Assembly: GCA_012510865.1 (NCBI GenBank)
Contig: JAAZHF010000094.1
Span: forward strand, 1 to 11,262
Length of the DNA: 11,262 nucleotides
Origin: Gammaproteobacteria bacterium
GTDB lineage: Bacteria > Pseudomonadota > Gammaproteobacteria > Xanthomonadales > Xanthomonadaceae
Direction: 5' to 3'
Shown in pieces: positions 1 to 5,187 of the stretch. The translations under genes and the position numbers were made by a program. Position 1 is the first letter of the stretch, and every line of letters starts with the position of its first letter. The notes beneath the pieces were generated by a model that was not told the DNA's origin, searched no databases, and saw only the letters and a list, made by a program, of their open reading frames with translations.

Positions 1-285
1 ATGGGCATCGCGCGCCACTTCCGGCACCTGGTCGGCGGCGACACGCTGGCCGAGCGCAAGCCCAGCGCGATGCCGCTGTTCCACCTCGCCGCGCTGCACC
101 GCGTGGCCGCGCGCGACACGCTGATGGTCGGCGATTCGGAGGCCGACGCCGGCGCCGCGCGCGCCGCCGGCATGGACCTGGTGCTGGTGCGCCACGGCTA
201 CCCGCGCGATTTCGACCTCGAGCGCGCGGGCGCGGTGGCGGTGCTCGACGACCTGCGCGTCCTGCCGTCCCTGGCCCGCCTGTAG
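1..285 (+). CDS. gph: HAD-family phosphatase, phosphoglycolate phosphatase-like, 3' part only
   Basis: C-terminal 94 residues of a haloacid-dehalogenase hydrolase. Seen: the motif III lysine in ERKPSAMPLF (about residue 20) and the motif IV acidic loop VGDSEADAGAARAAGM (about 42-58), followed by the LVRHGYP segment usual in the Gph branch. From family knowledge, such enzymes hydrolyse 2-phosphoglycolate formed during repair of oxidised DNA 3' ends, using a motif I aspartate that lies outside the window. Gph proteins are about 220 residues, so roughly the first 130 are missing; the ATG at base 1 is almost certainly internal. The last four codons (Leu-Ala-Arg-Leu) lie in an exact 34-bp duplication and the TAG stop belongs to a REP element, so the C-terminus has probably been remodelled. 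A related HAD phosphatase with another sugar-phosphate substrate is possible. Confidence 0.85.
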   Translation: MGIARHFRHLVGGDTLAERKPSAMPLFHLAALHRVAARDTLMVGDSEADAGAARAAGMDLVLVRHGYPRDFDLERAGAVAVLDDLRVLPSLARL

Positions 286-338
286 GAGCGGCTATAGCCG
301 CGAACTGGCCCGCCTGTAGGAGCGGCTATAGCCGCGAA
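271..338. repeat. Exact 34-bp tandem duplication across a gene end
   Basis: Bases 271-304 and 305-338 are identical and directly adjacent. Each unit starts with CTGGCCCGCC, which in the first copy encodes the last phosphatase residues, and continues through a complete forward REP element to GCCGCGAA. The second copy lies wholly after the stop codon. Perfect identity suggests a recent duplication or slippage event. Confidence 0.95.
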
Positions 339-387
339 CGCAGTTCCATGCTGCGGAGCCGTGATCGCAGCTATAGCTGCTCCTACA
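281..387. repeat. REP cluster 1: two forward and one inverted copy
   Basis: Two forward copies of a REP palindrome with core GTAGGAGCGGCTATAGCC start at 281 and 315. An inverted, slightly diverged copy (core AGCAGCTATAGCTGCT on the reverse reading) lies at 365-387. Each carries an internal palindrome (GGCTATAGCC or AGCTATAGCT), and forward and reverse copies can pair into a larger hairpin. The cluster fills the gap between the convergent phosphatase and btuB genes, where it could stabilise 3' ends or help stop transcription from both sides. REP elements of this kind are normally mobilised in trans by a RAYT (TnpA-REP) transposase; none is encoded here. Confidence 0.9.
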
Positions 388-400
388 GGTGGGGGGCGGA

Positions 401-2281
401 TCAGTTGGCGGGGGCGTAGCGCAGGGTGAGCCCGTATTCGCGGCCGGGCTGGTTGTACCAGGCGATCGTCTCGTACTCGCGGTCGAAGACGTTGCTGGCG
501 CGCGCCTGCAGGGTCCAGTCGTCGCTGATCGCGTATTCCAAGCGCAGGTCCAGCGTGCCGTAGCCCGCGAGCCGGCTCGTGTTCGCCGCGTCGTCGTAGC
601 GCGCGCCGCTGCCGAAGGCGCTGGCCCCGAAGCGCCAGGCGCCGAAGCCGCGATCCACGTCCAGCCGCGCGGTGGTCCGCGATCGCCGCGGCAGCCAGTG
701 GCCGTGGTTCGTGCCGGCGCTGCGGTTGCGCGGATCGATGTGGCTGATCTCGGCGTTGAGGTCCCAGCCGCCCAGCGAGGCGAAGCCGGTCAGCTCGGCG
801 CCGCGGATGCGGGCCTCGTCCACGTTCACCAGGGCGAAGTCCACGTCGTAGCCGATCAGCTCGTCGACGTCGGCCTGGAAGGCGTTGAAGGTCCAGTTCC
901 AGCCGCGGCCGTACTGCGCGATGCCGAGGTTGAGCGTCTTCGACTCCTCTGGCTCGAGGTCGGGGTTGCCCCAGCCGCCGGGGTAGTAGAGGTCGTTGAA
1001 GGTCGGCACCTTGAAGCCGGTGCCGGCGCTGGCGGTGAAGCGGAAGCCCTTGCCGAACGCGAAGCCGTAGCCGAGGCTGCCGGTGGAGTGCCCGCCGAAC
1101 TGCTCGTTGTCGTCGTGGCGCAGGCGGGCCTCGAACCCGTGCGCGCCGAAGTCGCCCTGCCAGGCGAGGAACAGGCCAGCGTTGTCGCGGTCGCGCACGG
1201 TGAACGCGGTGCTGCCGGTGACCCGGTCGCGCATCCAGTCCAGGCCCACGCTGAGCAGCTGGCCCTCGGCAAGCGTGAAGTCGCCCTGCGCCGAGGCCGT
1301 GTCGCGGCGCGTGTCGAAGGTGCTGGCGAAGCTGCGCGCGCCGGTGGCGTGGTCGCGGAAATAGCTGTCGGCCTTGTCGTTGGCGCGGCCGACGCGGACG
1401 TCGAAATCCCGGCGCGCGCCGGGGCGCCAGCGGAGCCGCGCGCCGAAGACTTCCTGCCGATTGTCGGCCTCGTTGCCGCCGAACACGGTTCCGTCGTATT
1501 CGTTGTAGGCGTCGACCACCATCGCGCGGCCTTCCAGTTCGACGGTGTCGCCGACCTTGCCGCCACCGCGCAGGGCCACCGACGCGTTGCGGTAGCCGTC
1601 GCGGTCGGGTTCGTCGGCGTAGCAGCCCGCGCCCCAGCCCTCGGCCGTGCCGCGGCAGGAGTCGATGCCGTCGGTGCGCTGCCAGGCGCCCTGGGCCTGG
1701 AACCAGCCGCGCTCGCCGCTGCGCCCGATGCCTGCGCTGGCCTGGCGCAGGCGGTTGCTGCCGATGCCCATGCTGAAGTCCGGCCGCCAGCCTTCGCCCT
1801 GCGCGGCGCGCCGGGTGAACACCTGGATGACGCCGCCGATGGCCTCGGATCCGTACAGGCTCGAACGCGGCCCGCGCACGATCTCGATGCGTTCCACCTG
1901 CTCCAGCGGCAGGTCCTGGAACATCACCATGCCGGCGCTGGCCGAGCCGATGCGCACGCCGTCCACGAGCACCAGCACGTGGTCGGACTCGGTGCCGCGC
2001 AGGAACACCGAGGACAGCTTGCCCGGGCCGCCCTGGTTGGCGAGGTTGATGCCGGCGCGGCCGCGCAGCAGGTCGACCATCGAGGTCGCCTGGCTGCGCT
2101 CGATCGCCGCGCGGTCGATCACCTGCACCGGGACGTTGGCGTCCTCGGCGTTGATCTCGGTGCGGGTGGCGGTGACCACGATGGTGTCGAGGTCGGTGGC
2201 CTGGATCGCGCCGGAGGCGACCGCAGGGGAGGACAGGGCGAGCGCCACTGCCAGGGAAAGGATCCGGTGCTGCTGCTTCAT
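401..2281 (-). CDS. btuB: TonB-dependent outer-membrane vitamin B12 receptor BtuB
   Basis: Encodes a 626-residue outer-membrane receptor importing cobalamin with energy from TonB-ExbB-ExbD; E. coli BtuB is about 614 residues. Residues 1-23 form a signal peptide with a hydrophobic core (ILSLAVALAL) and an Ala-rich cleavage region. A TonB box (DTIVVTA, 32-38) follows. The plug domain spans about 45-160, with RGTESDHVLVLVDG (95-108) and IEIVRGPRSSLYGSEAIGG (132-150). The rest is a 22-strand barrel. Cys209 and Cys220 sit in a likely extracellular loop and could form a disulfide. The ATG at 2281 is chosen because it gives the signal peptide and has GGAG ten bases upstream; the frame stays open further upstream but only through leader RNA and REPs. 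Assignment to cobalamin rests on both BtuB-like plug sequence and the B12 riboswitch in its leader. A cobinamide-preferring relative is possible. Confidence 0.93.
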   Translation of the reverse strand: MKQQHRILSLAVALALSSPAVASGAIQATDLDTIVVTATRTEINAEDANVPVQVIDRAAIERSQATSMVDLLRGRAGINLANQGGPGKLSSVFLRGTESDHVLVLVDGVRIGSASAGMVMFQDLPLEQVERIEIVRGPRSSLYGSEAIGGVIQVFTRRAAQGEGWRPDFSMGIGSNRLRQASAGIGRSGERGWFQAQGAWQRTDGIDSCRGTAEGWGAGCYADEPDRDGYRNASVALRGGGKVGDTVELEGRAMVVDAYNEYDGTVFGGNEADNRQEVFGARLRWRPGARRDFDVRVGRANDKADSYFRDHATGARSFASTFDTRRDTASAQGDFTLAEGQLLSVGLDWMRDRVTGSTAFTVRDRDNAGLFLAWQGDFGAHGFEARLRHDDNEQFGGHSTGSLGYGFAFGKGFRFTASAGTGFKVPTFNDLYYPGGWGNPDLEPEESKTLNLGIAQYGRGWNWTFNAFQADVDELIGYDVDFALVNVDEARIRGAELTGFASLGGWDLNAEISHIDPRNRSAGTNHGHWLPRRSRTTARLDVDRGFGAWRFGASAFGSGARYDDAANTSRLAGYGTLDLRLEYAISDDWTLQARASNVFDREYETIAWYNQPGREYGLTLRYAPAN

Positions 2282-2418
2282 CGATGGGTGTCTCCATGCG
2301 CCGCGCACGCCCGCGCGGCCGGTGGGCCAGGGGCTGCGTGCATGGGACGGAGACGGAGGCCGGCGCGCGGAGCAGGACGGGCTGCCGTCGCCACGCCCTC
2401 CGCGTCGCAACCAGTCGT
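2282..2418 (-). promoter_or_regulatory. btuB leader after the aptamer: likely expression platform
   Basis: This 137-base leader lies between the aptamer and the btuB start. No hairpin followed by a U run is visible, which argues against an intrinsic terminator and for control of translation. A candidate long hairpin pairs GCACGC (minus strand, 2341-2336) with GCGTGC (2310-2305), and CCATGC (2345-2340) can pair alternatively with GCATGG (2299-2294). The second pairing takes in part of the Shine-Dalgarno GGAG (2295-2292). The pairing was judged by eye; no folding was run. Confidence 0.45.
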
Positions 2419-2630
2419 CTTCCTGGCCGGTCTCCGGGCTTGCGGGAGGAGCATCGCCTGCTCCGGCCCCGGCGCCTTCCCGTGCGCGTGCACAGTGGCG
2501 GTTTGCCGGGGGTGTTCCACGCCTACCGTTGCGGGGGCAGCGCCGGAATGTCCGTTGGCCTCGCGGCCGATGGGAGTCACCGGCTTCCCGTTTCAACCTC
2601 CGGGGAGAATCCCCTCGGGTCACCAGAAAG
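2419..2630 (-). promoter_or_regulatory. Cobalamin (adenosylcobalamin-class) riboswitch aptamer
   Basis: Read on the minus strand, the conserved blocks occur in the right order. AACGGGAAGCCGGTGA lies at about 2594-2579. The B12 box GCTGCCCCCGCAACGGTAGG lies at about 2541-2522. AAGCCCGGAGACCGGCCAG lies at about 2442-2424. A closing P1 helix is visible between CUUUCUGG (2630-2623) and CCAGGAAG (2426-2419), with one G-U pair. The aptamer begins right after a candidate promoter and belongs to the leader of btuB, its most common target, so high cobalamin should lower receptor synthesis. The boundaries are set by P1 and are good to a few bases. Confidence 0.95.
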
Positions 2631-2637
2631 TGCGCGC

Positions 2638-2667
2638 AGTCTACGCCATCAGTCGAAGCCGCGGCAA
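2638..2667 (-). promoter_or_regulatory. Candidate sigma70-type promoter for the riboswitch-btuB transcript
   Basis: On the minus strand, TTGCCG (2667-2662) and TAGACT (2643-2638) are separated by 18 bases. Transcription would start near 2631, almost exactly where P1 of the aptamer begins, which supports the assignment. Same -10 hexamer as beside msrC. Not experimentally known. Confidence 0.55.
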
Positions 2668-2674
2668 AGGAACG

Positions 2675-2780
2675 TGTAGGAGCGGCTACAGCCGCGATTG
2701 TGGGAGCCGCCATGGCGGCGATCGCGGCTGTGGCCGCTCCTACAAGGGCTGGAGGGATCGCGGCTGTGGCCGCTCCCGCA
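2675..2780. repeat. REP cluster 2: two forward and two inverted copies
   Basis: Four REP-family palindromes. Forward copies lie at 2675-2697 (core TAGGAGCGGCTACAGCC) and 2699-2723 (diverged, core GGGAGCCGCCATGGCGGC). Inverted copies lie at 2720-2744 and 2756-2780, both with GATCGCGGCTGTGGCCGCTC. The head-to-head layout resembles a bacterial interspersed mosaic element and could fold into one long hairpin. It fills the space between the 3' end of the TfoX-domain gene (stop at 2783) and the btuB promoter, both on the minus strand, so it may limit read-through into the riboswitch. Confidence 0.9.
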
Positions 2781-2782
2781 AT

Positions 2783-3154
2783 TCAGTCGGGGTCGGGCTT
2801 GTCGAAGAGGCGGGACCCGGGCAGCTCTTCGCCCTCTTGCATGATGGTGGTGGTCACGGGGCCGGCTGGCGGGCGGTTGCGCGGGGGCGGCAGTTCGGCG
2901 ATCGCGGCCTCCGCGGCGGCCACCAGCTCGCTGCGGCGCTCCTCGGGCACGTCCTGCCAGTGGCAGTCGCGCAGCGCGCCCTCGAGCGAGTACAGCAGGT
3001 TGAGGCTGGGCTTGAAGCCGGCGCGCTTGATGCGCATGAAGGCTTCCAGCGGCCCGGCCTCGGCGAGGTCCTCGGGGGTCTTCAGCCCGACCTGGCGCAG
3101 CCACGCGGCCGACTTCGGGCCGATATTGCGCATCTTGAGCGGCTGCGCGCTCAT
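2783..3154 (-). CDS. Small TfoX C-terminal-domain protein
   Basis: 123 residues. Residues 1-75 (from MSAQPLKMRNIGPKSAAWL through PSLNLLYSLEGALRDCHW) match the TfoX/Sxy C-terminal domain, a helix-hairpin-helix-like fold with the IGPKSAAWLRQVGL and TPEDL signatures. Full-length TfoX proteins (about 200 residues) activate competence genes with CRP and carry an N-terminal domain that is absent here, so calling this a competence regulator would be unsafe. The C-terminal 35-40 residues are Pro-rich, charged and probably disordered. The start at 3154 overlaps the msrC stop (ATGA), implying translational coupling; the frame is open to 3202 but that extension lies inside msrC and is not needed. The stop is a few bases from REP cluster 2. 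Molecular role unknown; nucleic-acid or protein binding is plausible from the fold. Confidence 0.8.
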   Translation of the reverse strand: MSAQPLKMRNIGPKSAAWLRQVGLKTPEDLAEAGPLEAFMRIKRAGFKPSLNLLYSLEGALRDCHWQDVPEERRSELVAAAEAAIAELPPPRNRPPAGPVTTTIMQEGEELPGSRLFDKPDPD

Positions 3155-3636
3155 GGTCCCAGTGATTCGACGTACACCCTCGCCACCTCCTCGAGTCCCC
3201 ACTGGTCATCAACGTCGAAACGTCCGGGAACCGGACTGTCGATGTCGAACACGCCCAGCAGGGCGCCGTCGGCGACCAGCGGCACCACCAGCTCCGAGCG
3301 CGACGCCGAGTCGCAGGCGATGTGGCCCGGGAAGGCGTCGACGTCGTCCACCCGCTGGGTGCGGCGGGTGCGTGCCGCGGCGCCGCAGACGCCGCGGTCG
3401 AGCGGGATGCGCACGCAGGCCGGCTGGCCCTGGAAGGGCCCGACCACCAGCTCGGTGCCGTCGAAGAAGTAGAAGCCGACCCAGTTGAGCCGGGGCAGGG
3501 CGTGGTAGACCAGGGCCGACAGGTTGGCGGCATTGGCGACGCGGTCGCGCTCGCCGTGGAGGAGGGCCCGGGCCTGCGCGGCCAGCTGGGCGTACTGCTG
3601 CGGCTTGTCGCCGCTTAGACTCTGCGCCGTGAACAT
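3151..3636 (-). CDS. msrC: Free methionine-(R)-sulfoxide reductase (GAF-domain fRMsr)
   Basis: 161-residue single-GAF-domain enzyme reducing free L-methionine-(R)-sulfoxide to methionine, recycled through thioredoxin; cytosolic oxidative-stress repair. All three family cysteines are present: Cys74 (QPACVRIPL), Cys84 (RGVCGAA) and Cys108 (GHIACDS). NWVGFYFF (51-58), the SRSELVVPL strand (112-120) and the GVFDIDSP segment (128-135) are also typical. Length is normal for the family (about 165). The ATG at 3636 gives the usual N-terminus; only a weak AAGG lies very close to it, and a TAGACT hexamer six bases upstream raises the possibility of a leaderless message. First gene of a two-gene unit with the TfoX-domain gene, which it overlaps by four bases. 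Divergent from the TMEM175-BioD gene across 35 bp. Confidence 0.93.
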   Translation of the reverse strand: MFTAQSLSGDKPQQYAQLAAQARALLHGERDRVANAANLSALVYHALPRLNWVGFYFFDGTELVVGPFQGQPACVRIPLDRGVCGAAARTRRTQRVDDVDAFPGHIACDSASRSELVVPLVADGALLGVFDIDSPVPGRFDVDDQWGLEEVARVYVESLGP

Positions 3637-3648
3637 GCCTTGAGTCTA
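3616..3648. promoter_or_regulatory. 7-bp inverted repeat TAGACTC-N19-GAGTCTA spanning the msrC start
   Basis: TAGACTC (3616-3622) and GAGTCTA (3642-3648) form a perfect inverted repeat with a 19-base spacer containing the msrC start codon (3634-3636). Each arm includes TAGACT, a plausible -10 hexamer and the same one used in the btuB promoter candidate. Read this way, the right arm would start msrC transcription near its ATG and the left arm would start the divergent gene near 3628. No good -35 is seen for either. It could instead be a two-fold operator. The function is inference. Confidence 0.4.
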
Positions 3649-3671
3649 CTGCGGCGCGGGAGGGAGCGGAC

Positions 3672-5117
3672 ATGGCGGGACCGGCGGCGCGGCACGGAGC
3701 GGGCGGGGACGGCTGGCGCGGAGAGCGCTCCACGCGCCTGGATGCGTTCGTCGACGCCGCCTTCGCGTTCTCGGTCACGCTGCTGGTGATCTCGGTCGAC
3801 GCCATCCCCGACAGCCGCCCGGCGCTGGTGCAGGCGCTGAAGTCGATCCCGTCGTTCGCCGCCTGCTTCGCCATGATCGCGATGTTCTGGGCGGCGCACG
3901 CGCGCTGGAGCCGCCGCTACGCGCTCGATGATCCGGCCGGCACCGTGCTGAGCCTCGCGCTGGTGTTCGCGGTCCTGGTGTACGTGTATCCGCTGCGCCT
4001 GCAGTTCGGCGTGTTCTTCGCCTGGGTCACGGGCGGCTGGATCCCCTATCCGATGGCCTTCGGCGCGGTGGCCGACGTCAGCTTCATGTTCCTGGTCTAC
4101 GGCCTGGCCTTCGCGACCATGTCGCTGTGCATGCTCGGCCTGTACCTGCACGCGTGGCGGCGTCGCGAGGCGCTCTCGCTCGACCTCGAAGAGCGTGCGC
4201 AGGCGCTGGCCGAGGTCGCGGTGTTCGGCTGGTTCACCCTGGTCGCGCTGGCCTCCATCGCGATCGCGGCGACGGCGCCGCCCGACGATTCGTCGATGCG
4301 CCTGGGCCTGCCCGGGATGCTGTATGCCGCCCTGGGACTGACGGGCCTGGTGCACGGCCTCGCGGTCCGGAAGGTCCGTGCGGCCGAGGAGCGGCGTAGC
4401 GCGGGCTCCCGCGAACGCGCCGGTGCCCGCGGCGTCCTGGTCACCGGCACCGACACCGGCGTGGGAAAGAGCGTGGCTGCGGTGGGCCTGCTGCACGCGC
4501 TGCGCGCGCGCGGCGTCCGGGCCGTGGGCATGAAGCCGGTCGCTGCGGGTTGCGCGCAGACCGCGCAGGGGCCGCGCAACGAGGACGCGCTCGCGCTGCA
4601 GGCCGCCAGCGAACCGCGACCCGCCTATGCCGACGTGAACCCGTGGGCGCTGCCGCTGGCGACGGCGCCGCAGCTCGCCGCCCGTGCCGTAGGCGCCACG
4701 GTGGCGCTGCCGGAGATCGTGGCCGCGCACGCACGGTTGGCGGGCACGGCCGACGTGGTGGTGGTCGAAGGCGCCGGCGGCTGGCTGTCGCCGCTGGCCG
4801 ACGGGATCGAACACGCGGACGTGGCGCGCGCCCTCGGGCTGCCGGTGCTGCTGGTGGTCGGACTTCGCCTGGGCTGCCTGAACCAGGCGCGGCTGTCGGC
4901 GCGGGCGATCGCCGCCGATGGCTGCCGGCTGCTGGGCTGGGTTGGCTGCGCCGTGGATGCCGGCTTCGATCCGGCGGACGGCTACCTGGACCTGCTGTCG
5001 GAGGCGCTGCCGGCGCCCTGCCTGGGCATCATTCCGCATGCCCCGGACCCTGCCGCGGGCGCCGCCGCCGCGCTGGACGCCGCCGCCGCGATTGCCATGG
5101 GACCGGCCGGGCCCTGA
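3672..5117 (+). CDS. Fusion: TMEM175/DUF1211-type membrane domain + dethiobiotin synthetase BioD
   Basis: 481 residues in one uninterrupted frame. Residues about 20-235 form a six-helix TMEM175/DUF1211-like domain: helices near 24-43, 60-79, 91-110, 133-160, 182-202 and 212-232. Its first helix has RLDAFVDAAFAFSVTLLV, a variant of the family's RxxxFSD motif with Ser replaced by Val. Bacterial TMEM175 proteins are potassium-permeable tetramers. An Arg-rich linker (233-253) leads to BioD (254-475), which makes dethiobiotin from 7,8-diaminopelargonate, CO2 and ATP. BioD marks: P-loop GTDTGVGKS (259-267), KPVAAG (288-293), RNEDALALQ (302-310), VEGAGGWLSPL (365-375), VVGLRLGCLNQA (395-406). Six helices with a basic linker put both termini in the cytosol. 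The start at 3672 has GGGAG upstream. No in-frame ATG lies between the domains; the GTG at 4350 has no good ribosome-binding site. No other biotin gene is nearby. The BioD call is firm; channel activity is uncertain. Confidence 0.88.
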   Translation: MAGPAARHGAGGDGWRGERSTRLDAFVDAAFAFSVTLLVISVDAIPDSRPALVQALKSIPSFAACFAMIAMFWAAHARWSRRYALDDPAGTVLSLALVFAVLVYVYPLRLQFGVFFAWVTGGWIPYPMAFGAVADVSFMFLVYGLAFATMSLCMLGLYLHAWRRREALSLDLEERAQALAEVAVFGWFTLVALASIAIAATAPPDDSSMRLGLPGMLYAALGLTGLVHGLAVRKVRAAEERRSAGSRERAGARGVLVTGTDTGVGKSVAAVGLLHALRARGVRAVGMKPVAAGCAQTAQGPRNEDALALQAASEPRPAYADVNPWALPLATAPQLAARAVGATVALPEIVAAHARLAGTADVVVVEGAGGWLSPLADGIEHADVARALGLPVLLVVGLRLGCLNQARLSARAIAADGCRLLGWVGCAVDAGFDPADGYLDLLSEALPAPCLGIIPHAPDPAAGAAAALDAAAAIAMGPAGP

Positions 5118-5128
5118 CTTCAGGCACG

Positions 5129-5168
5129 TTTGCCCCGGCCGACCAATGCCATACTTGCGAGTTCGCAA
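5129..5168 (+). promoter_or_regulatory. Palindromic operator candidate with weak promoter upstream of the efflux operon
   Basis: TTGCGA-GT-TCGCAA (5155-5168) is a perfect 6+6 inverted repeat, 19 bases before the start of the membrane-fusion gene. It directly adjoins a possible -10 (CATACT, 5150-5155) with only a poor TTTGCC -35 at 5129-5134. A repressor of the TetR or MarR type, as commonly controls RND pumps, could block transcription here. No regulator gene is in the window. The dyad is seen; its role is inferred. Confidence 0.4.
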
Positions 5169-5187
5169 ATTCCCCCCGAGGCCCCGT

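Noticed and set aside
281..387. CRISPR array or attachment site
   Set aside because: The repeats are internally palindromic REPs in both orientations, with no uniform spacers and no cas or integrase gene.
2284..2679. Small open frames within the btuB leader (both strands)
   Set aside because: They overlap the aptamer, show no coding character and have no plausible product.
2282..2713. N-terminal extension of btuB up to 2713
   Set aside because: The frame is open, but it would translate the cobalamin riboswitch and a REP; the ATG at 2281 gives a proper signal peptide and ribosome-binding site.
389..3472. Very long plus-strand open frames across btuB, its leader and msrC (also 1647-3488)
   Set aside because: They are antisense shadows of GC-rich genes: Ala/Arg/Gly/Val-biased, without domains, and crossing a riboswitch and REPs. 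btuB, the TfoX-domain gene and msrC explain the region.
4350..5117. Separate bioD gene starting at the internal GTG 4350
   Set aside because: No good ribosome-binding site, and the start would include the last membrane-helix residues; the frame is continuous. Kept only as the alternative to the fusion.
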